Source: a virus. From it: DNA of 35,388 nucleotides. Positions 8,902 through 14,344 of the stretch are shown here, piece by piece. Location: IMG/VR virus record IMGVR_UViG_3300043409_000003, positions 1 to 35,388 of that record; one strand, given 5' to 3'. The position numbers and the translations under genes are program-made. How positions within the stretch are numbered: the stretch's first letter is position 1; every line of letters begins with the position of its first letter. The notes beneath the pieces are model-generated. The model did no database searches. It was not told the origin of the DNA and was given only the letters and a program-made list of their open reading frames with translations.

Positions 8902-8942
8902 AAAAAGGTGGGGGAGAGCACCCCCCAAAGGCAACTGCTCTC
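8902..8942 (-). terminator. Attenuator-like element: intrinsic terminator plus competing hairpin
   Basis: On the minus strand a G5/C5 hairpin (8921-8925 with 8910-8914, loop 6) is followed after three bases by T5 (8906-8902). A second inverted repeat, GAGAGCA (8942-8936 as transcribed) with TGCTCTC (8920-8914), uses the terminator's loop as its partner arm, so the two folds exclude each other. The upstream arm starts right after the HNH stop codon. The base pairing is seen; the switching is inferred. Confidence 0.6.
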
Positions 8943-9269
8943 TTACATTTTAATCTCAGGTACGGGTATGTCAATCGGCCATTGGTTTATATCCAATAAT
9001 ATTTTTACTGTTCGGACATGGGCTTTTAACCATAAATCTTGTCTTTGTTCTTTTGTCAAATTCTTGCCTTGGTCAATTTCGTAATGACAGGATTGGCAAA
9101 GCGCAGCTACTAGGTTGTCATCTGCCTTTATGCCCCGCCCCTTGCCACCGCCCCAATTTGTATGAGCCGCCTGACTACCGCTTGCCCCACACGATTGACA
9201 ATCAAGTTCTGAAACCGCCTTTAATAACTTTTTACTGCGTATGTATTGGTGTTTCAAAATGGATGCCAT
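8943..9269 (-). CDS. HNH-type zinc-binding nuclease-like protein (NinG/DUF1364 neighbourhood)
   Basis: 108 aa from ATG 9269 (a longer frame exists to 9302, but it lies deeper in ninB). DCQSCGASGSQAAH supplies a CxxC pair and the first His, and ALCQSCHYEIDQG the second CxxCH: a treble-clef HNH/zinc-ribbon arrangement. GGGKGRGIKADDNLVAAL between them is the usual loop and helix. Proteins like this sit beside NinB and RusA in lambdoid nin regions and probably act on recombination intermediates. It overlaps ninB by 38 bases. The exact substrate is unknown. Confidence 0.7.
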   Translation of the reverse strand: MASILKHQYIRSKKLLKAVSELDCQSCGASGSQAAHTNWGGGKGRGIKADDNLVAALCQSCHYEIDQGKNLTKEQRQDLWLKAHVRTVKILLDINQWPIDIPVPEIKM

Positions 9270-9651
9270 TGGTTGCCCCCCATGCGTGTAGCCATTCCAC
9301 AAACTCCGAGGCTTGCTCTTTAGTAAAGTTGCGCGTTTGCAACCCTAGCTGCACAATGCCATCGCCTGACAAATTAGGGATAACTGCGCCTGTTTTTAGT
9401 CCATTGTCTTTGCAAAACTGGTCTACTAACAATCTTTTCCAACTCTCAGCGTCCCATTTAGCACCCAAATGCTGCGCTTGTTTGGCTACCTCACCAATCA
9501 TGGCGTGGTACTTTTCCTCTTGGTGTCGGCTCTTGGTTGCGTCTTTGATCTCTAGCATTAGTTGCTTAGTCTGTAACGCTTTGAGCACTTTTGGCCATAA
9601 CCCCGTCATCAGGGCTTTAGCCTGCTTTTCGTCTGTTAGTTGGAATCGCAT
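9232..9651 (-). CDS. ninB: NinB-like recombination protein
   Basis: A 139 aa protein matching the lambda NinB (Orf) family, a single-strand-binding recombination mediator that can replace host RecFOR functions. The family pattern is visible: SRHQEEKYHAMIGEVAKQA (helical core), WDAESWKRLLVDQF, then GLQTRNFTKEQASEFVEWL and HAWGATNGIHF at the C-terminus. It is encoded with RusA upstream and an HNH protein downstream, overlapping both, the classic lambdoid late-recombination set. The protein has the usual family length. Confidence 0.82.
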   Translation of the reverse strand: MRFQLTDEKQAKALMTGLWPKVLKALQTKQLMLEIKDATKSRHQEEKYHAMIGEVAKQAQHLGAKWDAESWKRLLVDQFCKDNGLKTGAVIPNLSGDGIVQLGLQTRNFTKEQASEFVEWLHAWGATNGIHFETPIHTQ

Positions 9652-10064
9652 TCTTGCACCATGATGTTTGCGCCAGCAGTCTCGGCATAGACCTTGGTGA
9701 TGTGCGCCTCTACGATTTGGCTGTCATCTAAATAAACAATCCCGTTCATAGCATCTGTAATGCTTTTGTAAACATTATCAATATCTATTTTCTTGGGATA
9801 TTCAACGCCCCGTAAACAGGCTTCCTTGCGTTTTTTTGAATAGGATGGGGGGATGGTATAGCGGAGGTATAAAAACACAGTTAAAGCCCCTTTTAATGGC
9901 TCTGATGCGCCTATTGCTTGTCGGGCTTTCATTGCTACATGAGTTTCGTAGTCAATTGTCTTGGCATCTGTGTAGGTTTGGACAAACTGACCCCTACGGG
10001 CAAACCTTGGTCTGCCTTTCGGTACTGGGTCACCTTCGACCTCAAAAGTTACGATTAGTGTCAT
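9636..10064 (-). CDS. rusA: RusA-family Holliday junction resolvase
   Basis: 142 aa from ATG 10064, whose ATGA overlaps the preceding stop; the longer frame to 10097 only extends into the previous gene. The opening TFEVEGDPVPKGRPRF is the RusA N-terminal signature, and KKIDIDNVYKSITDAMNG followed by VYLDDSQIV holds the conserved catalytic aspartates. RusA dimers cut four-way junctions symmetrically, which resolves the branched DNA generated by phage recombination before packaging. It is grouped with ninB and the HNH gene. Confidence 0.92.
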   Translation of the reverse strand: MTLIVTFEVEGDPVPKGRPRFARRGQFVQTYTDAKTIDYETHVAMKARQAIGASEPLKGALTVFLYLRYTIPPSYSKKRKEACLRGVEYPKKIDIDNVYKSITDAMNGIVYLDDSQIVEAHITKVYAETAGANIMVQECDSN

Positions 10065-10738
10065 AAAAATGATTCTTGCAAAGGTTTGCTTTCCCATTTA
10101 AGGGGTGGGTTGGTTGAATCTATGCGTTTAGCCATACATCCCGCGCATGGGATGTGTTCTGCATGGTGTAGGGCAACATTGGTGGAGTCTGCGCTTGCCA
10201 ATGGCCACGGGCCTGCCGACTGACCCAACATTCTCAGTCCATGCACCCAAGGCAGCTTGCCAAAAGTCTTGGTTAAAGCGTTAAAAGCCTCATCCATTCT
10301 TCCGCACCATTTTGTCGTGCCTATTTGCCAATACTCACCAGCCGACCCAAAACACACGCGACCCCATTGGTCTGAGATTTCCAATAGGTAATCAATCGGT
10401 AGCCCTAAATGCCAAACAGGAATTCCAAACTCTTTGCGGAAAGGCCATGTTTTGACCATTTCCCGTTGTTGTTCAACTGTCCCATCAATCACATCTGGCA
10501 CAACCGCCCAATGCGGATGGGCTAACAAAGGTTCTACCCACTCATAAAACCCATCGCAGTTAAATTTAAGCCCACGGGTATAGGCACTAAATGCCCCGTT
10601 ATCTAACATTAGGCTTTGCCCAAGGCGCAAGCATCGTTTAAGGTCATCTGGTCTAGCGTAAGACACACAGAAATGTTTGCCTCCCATAGTTTCAATCGCT
10701 TTTATAGGCGATATGGGTGTGCCGTGATAATGAATCAT
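10061..10738 (-). CDS. TGT-like TIM-barrel protein of unknown substrate
   Basis: A 225 aa protein seen in many proteobacterial phages. It has segments reminiscent of the tRNA-guanine transglycosylase / DpdA superfamily: LMLDNGAFS (about 43-51; compare the DSGGFQ-type motif), VPDVIDG (80-86), CFGSAGEY (129-136), PWVHGLRMLG (163-172) and SADSTN (182-187). There is no full zinc motif (only CAGC near 198-201), and no 7-deazaguanine biosynthesis genes are visible nearby. Base exchange in RNA or DNA is therefore an open possibility, not an assignment. It is coupled by 4-base overlaps to its neighbours. Confidence 0.5.
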   Translation of the reverse strand: MIHYHGTPISPIKAIETMGGKHFCVSYARPDDLKRCLRLGQSLMLDNGAFSAYTRGLKFNCDGFYEWVEPLLAHPHWAVVPDVIDGTVEQQREMVKTWPFRKEFGIPVWHLGLPIDYLLEISDQWGRVCFGSAGEYWQIGTTKWCGRMDEAFNALTKTFGKLPWVHGLRMLGQSAGPWPLASADSTNVALHHAEHIPCAGCMAKRIDSTNPPLKWESKPLQESFL

Positions 10739-10941
10739 GTGGCCCGAATTTTCTTTGCCAACCAGTTTGATTGGGTAGGGGCTGAGTAGTGGGTGGCGTT
10801 TATGCGCTCTTCCTCACAAAGCAACGCACATTGTTCTTTCTGCCACTCTGCGCCCATCTCCCAAGCGTTCACAGCAAAAATAATGGTGTTTATGTCACAG
10901 TTTGCTATTTTCAGCATTTCAATTAATTCGTCTTTGCTCAT
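10735..10941 (-). CDS. Small protein of the EACA-VCD...AIRAR type, 68 aa
   Basis: A 68 aa protein with ATGA overlaps on both sides. Its second half, KEQCALLCEEE followed by NWLAKKIRAT, follows the same layout as a very common class of small phage proteins (EREACAKVCD ... AIRAR) of unknown function. A second member of this class is encoded at 15451-15711 on the other strand. The N-terminal half is helical and acidic. No catalytic motif or membrane segment is visible. Confidence 0.6.
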   Translation of the reverse strand: MSKDELIEMLKIANCDINTIIFAVNAWEMGAEWQKEQCALLCEEERINATHYSAPTQSNWLAKKIRAT

Positions 10942-11164
10942 GTAACACTTTTAGTCGTTGGACAATCAAGGTATTGAGAGTAGGAAAATCCGACTTCAGC
11001 AGCTTGGTCATGTGCCTGGCATGGTCTATCGTGCCTTTGTTCATGGCCATCAACGCATAGTGGTTGACCAGATAATCGAGGAATGTCTCCTGTTGTGTAT
11101 AAGGCTTGATTTGTAACAAGTAGGGACATGGGCTGTCCGTCACGGCATCGATTGAGGATTTCAC
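10919..11164 (-). CDS. Alternative overlapping frame, 81 aa
   Basis: A GTG-started frame offset by one base from the gene at 10938-11183 and covering nearly all of it. There is no clear ribosome site. Its second half (FLDYLVNHYALMAMNKG, then HMTKLLKSDFPTLNTL) has a natural amphipathic helical composition. Either two genes truly overlap here, or this is the C-terminal continuation of the upstream-started protein after a one-base shift (natural slip or assembly error). I list it so that the alternative is not lost. Confidence 0.35.
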   Translation of the reverse strand: MKSSIDAVTDSPCPYLLQIKPYTQQETFLDYLVNHYALMAMNKGTIDHARHMTKLLKSDFPTLNTLIVQRLKVLHEQRRIN

Positions 11165-11183
11165 GCGCTTGTTGCCTAGTCAT
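10938..11183 (-). CDS. Hypothetical protein, 81 aa, overlapped by a second frame
   Basis: Starts at ATG 11183, which shares one base with the preceding TGA (TGATG) and has a GGAGG ribosome site 7 bases upstream; it ends in an ATGA overlap with the next gene. The signals and the overlap pattern of this operon favour it. The N-terminus MTRQQAREILNRCRDGQP and LLVTNQALYTTGD look like known small phage proteins, but the second half is odd (His/Gln/Arg/Cys-rich), and the alternative frame over the same DNA looks more protein-like there. A frameshift is possible. Confidence 0.5.
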   Translation of the reverse strand: MTRQQAREILNRCRDGQPMSLLVTNQALYTTGDIPRLSGQPLCVDGHEQRHDRPCQAHDQAAEVGFSYSQYLDCPTTKSVT

Positions 11184-11419
11184 CAAAAATCCTCCTTTTC
11201 ATACCATTGCTGCACAGTCTGAGATACAGGCTTGGCAACGATAGGTCTGCGGTAATCAGCAGGGTCTTTAGCCCATTGATGCTCAGAACACTTAGGGCGG
11301 TCACCACTTAGATGGACAGTCCACCGCTTTGGGCAACCATAGACAGAGCACATAAGTTTTTGCTCTTCATCAAGCCCGTTGTCTTGTTTTTGGTTGTTTT
11401 TGAAATTAGTTAGTGCCAT
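11183..11419 (-). CDS. Small zinc-finger-like protein, 78 aa
   Basis: A 78 aa protein overlapping the replication gene by 14 bases. MCSVYGCPKRWTVHL then PKCSEHQW gives a C-x4-C ... C-x2-H arrangement that could hold one zinc ion. The remainder is polar (KDPADYRRPIV, QQWYEKEDF). Similar short proteins follow DUF1376 replication genes in many proteobacterial phages, which suggests a role near replication initiation, perhaps as a loader or adaptor; no experimental role is known to me. Confidence 0.65.
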   Translation of the reverse strand: MALTNFKNNQKQDNGLDEEQKLMCSVYGCPKRWTVHLSGDRPKCSEHQWAKDPADYRRPIVAKPVSQTVQQWYEKEDF

Positions 11420-12173
11420 GATATTTTCCTTCCACGATCTTTGCGAAATTGCTTGGTTTTAGTATCCACTCTAGGTCAGCCACAAAAGCCCGACCATCCT
11501 TGCTGTTGACCCTGCCTGTCAGAAACTTGGAAGTGCCAATATGAGTAAAAAACTCTGCCCACCAATTCAACACATCTTGGGCGGTTATTGGTTTGGCAGC
11601 AGATAACTCCAAAGCCACTTCTCGCCACCTCTGCCTAAGATAACCCTTACGGGTCTCGTTCCAGATTTCTACCTTGCGTAAAGTTGGCAAATGTATGTGG
11701 TAGAGGTCGATTACCTCTTCGTGAAAGCATTTTGGTAAACCTGTTTTGTCTTCTGGCTCACCGCTAGGTGGGCATATAGATATATCTGGTTTATGGTTAT
11801 TGGTTATTGGTTTATGGTTATTGGTTGCTATTGGGGTGGGATTAGGGGGGCTATTAGCCTCCCCATTAGCCCCCCATCTTTTAGCTGCGCCACGCTTGCC
11901 TGCCTCAGCAAATTCTTTAAACCTAGAAATCTCCTTATCGGCTCTTGGGTGAACAAAACCTTCTGGAGATGATAAAAAGAATTCGTCAAGGATTGTGAGC
12001 ACATCTTGTTCGTGTTCACGCATACCAATTTGGCGAGCAATGTTTTGTTGCTTTATGGGTTTTTCGTGAAGATAGTAGAAATCCAGTAGCCTGCGATAAG
12101 CAATGTCCTCAATGACGGACAGATGGCTAGTGTGTGACTTGTAGTCACCAATGTGAAAATTGTAATAGTGCAT
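11406..12173 (-). CDS. Phage replication initiator-like protein (DUF1376)
   Basis: 255 aa from ATG 12173: MHYYNFHIGDYKSHTSHL is the standard DUF1376 beginning, so the TTG at 12203 that would add ten residues is not used. The domain continues with IEDIAYRRLLDFYYLHEKPI and EFAEAGKRGAAKRWG. DUF1376 proteins occupy the lambda O position and are thought to recognise the origin and recruit host helicase. A low-complexity linker follows (about residues 130-150) containing a repeated NNHKPI unit encoded by imperfect tandem DNA repeats near 11785-11830. No phage helicase or polymerase is visible, so host replisome use is inferred. Confidence 0.8.
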   Translation of the reverse strand: MHYYNFHIGDYKSHTSHLSVIEDIAYRRLLDFYYLHEKPIKQQNIARQIGMREHEQDVLTILDEFFLSSPEGFVHPRADKEISRFKEFAEAGKRGAAKRWGANGEANSPPNPTPIATNNHKPITNNHKPDISICPPSGEPEDKTGLPKCFHEEVIDLYHIHLPTLRKVEIWNETRKGYLRQRWREVALELSAAKPITAQDVLNWWAEFFTHIGTSKFLTGRVNSKDGRAFVADLEWILKPSNFAKIVEGKYHGTN

Positions 12174-12276
12174 AACCTGACGTTCTCGGTTGCCGTTACT
12201 CAAAAGGAAACTATGGCAGGGCGGTAACGAATCGCCTTTTCCCCCGCTAAGGGTAGCCTAGCCTCCATTATATATC

Positions 12277-12429
12277 TTACTTGAACCACTTAGGCTTTAA
12301 AACTAACAATTGCCATATTCGAGCCTTGGGGACTGTCTTCCATTGCGAAACCGCAGCTTGGCTAATACCAAGAATGTCGGCAAGATCACGCTGTGAGCCT
12401 GCCAGACGGATAAGATGTTCTTTTGTCAT
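12277..12429 (-). CDS. cro: Cro-like helix-turn-helix repressor
   Basis: A 50 aa protein from ATG 12429 (53 aa if the in-frame ATG at 12438 is used). It consists almost entirely of the Cro-family fold: QRDLADILGISQAAVSQWK is a clear helix-turn-helix, followed by VPKARIWQLLVL. It is the first gene of the leftward operon and lies beside two TAAG-N4-CTTA operators. No good ribosome site precedes either start. A TAGAAT -10-like hexamer at 12442-12437 would put the transcript start at about the ATG, so a leaderless message is possible but unproven. No CI-type partner gene is present. Confidence 0.85.
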   Translation of the reverse strand: MTKEHLIRLAGSQRDLADILGISQAAVSQWKTVPKARIWQLLVLKPKWFK

Positions 12430-12444
12430 GCCCGACATTCTACA

Positions 12445-12456
12445 TAAGTGCGCTTA
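12445..12456. promoter_or_regulatory. Operator-like palindrome O2 (TAAG-N4-CTTA)
   Basis: Inverted repeat TAAG TGCG CTTA, only 6 bases upstream of the first possible cro start. It has the same half-site and 4-base spacing as the palindrome in the rightward promoter, so the two are probably bound by the same dimeric repressor, most simply the adjacent Cro-like protein. The repeat is seen; the binding is inferred. Confidence 0.6.
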
Positions 12457-12490
12457 AACAACACTAGGGAAACTACCTACAAAATAATTG

Positions 12491-12518
12491 TTGACATGGT
12501 TATAAGTTGGCTTATACT
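12491..12518 (+). promoter_or_regulatory. Strong rightward early promoter
   Basis: A perfect -35 TTGACA (12491-12496) and -10 TATACT (12513-12518, 5 of 6) with a 16-base spacer. Transcription would begin near 12525 and run into the rightward recombination operon starting at 12568. The -10 and spacer are overlapped by a 16-base palindrome, so repressor binding would block polymerase directly. Confidence 0.85.
12501..12516. promoter_or_regulatory. Operator-like palindrome O1 in the rightward promoter
   Basis: TATAAG TTGG CTTATA is a perfect 6-bp-arm inverted repeat lying between -35 and -10 and covering part of the -10. It contains the same TAAG-N4-CTTA core as the site at 12445-12456; the two centres are 58 bases apart. 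It is probably the main site for autoregulation and early shut-off by the Cro-like protein (inference). Confidence 0.75.
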
Positions 12519-12567
12519 TCTATCCATGCCCTAGCAAAACGCACGGGGTCTTTTAAAGGAAATCAAA

Positions 12568-12738
12568 ATGATGAATTGCAACTGGATGGTTACTCTAGCA
12601 ATTTCCCAACGCAAGGCTTTACTTGGTCTTGGCTATACAAACCAACAAGTAAACGCTATGAGTCTTAGCGAAACAACCCAAGAGTTAAAAACACTTGGCT
12701 ACGATTTCAAAACCAACTCACCATTTAAAAACAAATAA
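12568..12738 (+). CDS. First rightward gene, hypothetical 56 aa protein
   Basis: Starts at ATG 12568 (a second ATG follows directly) behind AAAGGA at 7-base spacing, about 43 bases after the predicted transcript start, and ends at TAA 12738. The protein is small and soluble with a helical pattern: LAISQRKALLGLGYTNQQV and SETTQELKTLGYDF. I do not recognise a family. As the first gene of the strong early promoter it could be an early takeover or antitermination protein, but nothing in the sequence proves that. Confidence 0.7.
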   Translation: MMNCNWMVTLAISQRKALLGLGYTNQQVNAMSLSETTQELKTLGYDFKTNSPFKNK

Positions 12739-12745
12739 ATTAAAC

Positions 12746-12759
12746 GGGGCGCAAGCCCC
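12746..12759 (+). other. GNRA-capped intergenic hairpin
   Basis: GGGGC GCAA GCCCC: a 5-bp G:C stem closed by a GCAA (GNRA) tetraloop, located between the stop of the 56 aa gene and the ribosome site of the next gene (AAGGA at 12763-12767). No T-run follows, so it is not an intrinsic terminator. It may stabilise or process the mRNA or tune translation of the next gene. Confidence 0.55.
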
Positions 12760-12772
12760 ATTAAGGAATCTT

Positions 12773-13045
12773 ATGACTTACCCCACCCAACACCCAGAGT
12801 TAGACCAAATGATCTGTGAGCACCATGATGTGCCTGGTCAAGACCTTGAGTGCTACTTTGCATCTGAGGGCGGTAGCCTTTGGTTTGTATACGCAAATGG
12901 TGCGTGTATTCAAGAACTACTGCGCGACACAGTAATCCAATCCCTAGAACGCGCTTATGCAAAAGCCTGTCAAGAAGAGGCTGACGCTGACGCTTTGGAC
13001 TCTGCCATTTCCCGTTATGAAAGCAAACACTATGAAACACTCTAA
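12773..13045 (+). CDS. Hypothetical acidic protein, 90 aa
   Basis: Start chosen at ATG 12773 with AAGGA five bases upstream; a longer frame from 12695 would overlap the previous gene and has no ribosome site. The protein is acidic, with a mixed alpha/beta N-terminal half (LECYFASEGGSLWFVYANG) and a helical, Glu/Asp-rich C-terminal half (KACQEEADADALDSAISRY). Not recognised. It is co-transcribed with the downstream recombination genes. Confidence 0.75.
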   Translation: MTYPTQHPELDQMICEHHDVPGQDLECYFASEGGSLWFVYANGACIQELLRDTVIQSLERAYAKACQEEADADALDSAISRYESKHYETL

Positions 13046-13169
13046 CTACACAGAACATGGGCTAGATGGCCCTTACCTCGCACCACCCACACTTGTTGAC
13101 AAAGTGCTTTTTTGGTTATCTGGCTTTGTCTGCGGTCTTATCTTTGCCCTACTTATCACAGGAAACTAA
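13032..13169 (+). CDS. Small single-pass membrane protein, 45 aa
   Basis: A 45 aa protein starting inside the end of the previous gene (14-base overlap). A polar N-terminus (MKHSNYTEHGLDGPYL) is followed by one hydrophobic helix, VLFWLSGFVCGLIFALLI (about 26-43), and a two-residue polar end. The ATG at 13032 is preferred over the one at 13017 because the latter lacks any ribosome site. Function is unknown; early membrane peptides of this kind may affect superinfection or host physiology (inference). Confidence 0.55.
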   Translation: MKHSNYTEHGLDGPYLAPPTLVDKVLFWLSGFVCGLIFALLITGN

Positions 13170-13170
13170 C

Positions 13171-13728
13171 ATGAAAAACATTGCTACTGCTCTAGTCAAG
13201 GCTCAAAAAGCCTTTGCACCCGCCTTAAAGAACGCTGTAAACCCTCATTTTCGTTCCAAGTATGTTGACCTAGCATCTTGTGTGGACAGCGTTATAGGGG
13301 CTTTAAACGACAATGGGATATTCCTATTCCAAACAACCACAGAGCACCCAGACGGGGTTATCTGTGAGACCAGTTTCTTACATGAATCAGGTGAACGGCT
13401 CGATTGCGGAAAACTGTTCTTTCCATCACCTAAACACGACCCGCAAGGGTTCATGTCATGTTTGACTTACATTCGTCGGGCGTCGCTTATGGCGGCTACC
13501 TCGCAAGCCCCGTCTGATGATGATGGCAATGCCGCATCTGTTAAGCCTGCCGAGAAAGCCAACCACAACCTTATGCAAGACCACATCACCTCTATCAGCG
13601 AGTCCACCACGCTAGAGGAACTCCAGACGCGTTTTAAAGAGGCTTATAAGTCTGCGGGTACGGATAAGGAATGGTTAGAGGCGGTTACTGGTGCTAAAGA
13701 TTTAATGAAAAGGAAACTCAAATCGTAA
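13171..13728 (+). CDS. erf: ERF-family single-strand annealing protein
   Basis: 185 aa from ATG 13171, with AGGA upstream. ERF proteins form rings that anneal complementary single strands and circularise or recombine phage DNA. The family signatures are clear: NPHFRSKYVDLASCVDSV near residue 23, then DPQGFMSCLTYIRRASLMAA and APSDDDGNAAS, matching the ERF core. The C-terminal third is a linker plus a helical domain (LEELQTRFKEAYKSAG). It pairs functionally with the YqaJ exonuclease two genes downstream; the pair is split by an inserted HNH-like gene. Confidence 0.9.
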   Translation: MKNIATALVKAQKAFAPALKNAVNPHFRSKYVDLASCVDSVIGALNDNGIFLFQTTTEHPDGVICETSFLHESGERLDCGKLFFPSPKHDPQGFMSCLTYIRRASLMAATSQAPSDDDGNAASVKPAEKANHNLMQDHITSISESTTLEELQTRFKEAYKSAGTDKEWLEAVTGAKDLMKRKLKS

Positions 13729-13757
13729 TGGTTTATAATCTGCTTGTATACCATTAC
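13725..13757. repeat. Inverted repeat at the erf / HNH boundary
   Basis: GTAATGGT (13725-13732) pairs with ACCATTAC (13750-13757) across a 17-base loop; the left arm includes the erf stop codon. The loop contains a perfect TATAAT (13734-13739) but no convincing -35. No T-run follows. It marks the left boundary of the A/T-rich inserted gene and could be a mobile-element end, an mRNA-stability hairpin or a weak promoter. Confidence 0.6.
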
Positions 13758-13768
13758 AAAAGGATTTT

Positions 13769-14344
13769 ATGAAATTGTCTTTTTTTTCTGTATCTGAAAC
13801 AAAGTCAAAAGATGGGCATATCAAATGGTTGTGCAAATGCTCTTGTGGTGATGTGTCTGAATACATTGCTACAAGAGTACGAAACAACCGAGTAACCCAA
13901 TGCAAACAATGTGCAATTAAAGCCAACGCAGAAAAAATAAAAACTCATGGAATGAGAAATTCAAAAGAATATTCCACTTGGTCTGCAATGAAAGTTAGAT
14001 GCACTCACACAAAAGCAAAAGATTTTGATAGATATGGAGGAAAAGGAATTTCAATTTGTAATGAATGGGCAAATAGTTTTGAGGCTTTTTTTAAACATAT
14101 TGGCTTTTCACCATCTGCCCAACATTCTATTGACAGGATAGATAACTCAAAAGGATATGAACCAAACAATGTGCGATGGGCAACCAAAACACAACAACAA
14201 AGAAATAAAAATAATTCGGTATTTGTAACAAACGGCAAAGATGTTTTTCACATAAACGATGTTGCAACAAAATTAGGCATCTCTAGGGGTGCAGCTCATT
14301 TAAGATTAAAAAGGGGTACTTTAAATGGATATTCAAAGAAGTGA
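13769..14344 (+). CDS. HNH-like homing-type endonuclease candidate with zinc ribbon and HTH
   Basis: A 191 aa protein behind AAAAGGA. N-terminal zinc ribbon CKCSCG ... CKQC (about 23-48); central block YSTWSAMKVRC, FDRYGGKGISICNEW, then SIDRIDNSKGYEPNN followed by VRWATKTQQQRN. This is the phage family often labelled HNH or AP2-associated, a treble-clef-like nuclease fold. The C-terminal INDVATKLGISRGAAHLRL is a helix-turn-helix. The gene is markedly richer in A/T than erf and yqaJ on either side, ends inside the yqaJ start (20-base overlap) and interrupts an otherwise continuous recombination pair, which suggests recent acquisition. Nuclease activity is inferred from family resemblance. Confidence 0.7.
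   Translation: MKLSFFSVSETKSKDGHIKWLCKCSCGDVSEYIATRVRNNRVTQCKQCAIKANAEKIKTHGMRNSKEYSTWSAMKVRCTHTKAKDFDRYGGKGISICNEWANSFEAFFKHIGFSPSAQHSIDRIDNSKGYEPNNVRWATKTQQQRNKNNSVFVTNGKDVFHINDVATKLGISRGAAHLRLKRGTLNGYSKK

Noticed and set aside
9053-9664. 203-codon plus-strand open frame
   Set aside because: It is antisense to NinB and the HNH gene, Cys/Ser/His-rich without a fold pattern, and has no ribosome site; it is a shadow of well-supported minus genes.
11785-11835. Imperfect tandem repeats considered as origin iterons
   Set aside because: They encode a duplicated NNHKPI linker in frame; unit spacing is irregular and no A/T-rich unwinding region adjoins. An origin inside the gene (as in lambda O) remains possible but is not supported.
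12200-12268. 22-codon minus-strand frame between cro and the replication gene, and the TTG start at 12203
   Set aside because: There is no ribosome site for either, and the DUF1376 family start is clearly the ATG at 12173.
12695-12772. 26-residue N-terminal extension of the 90 aa protein
   Set aside because: It would overlap the previous gene by 44 bases and read through the hairpin; AAGGA lies directly before ATG 12773.
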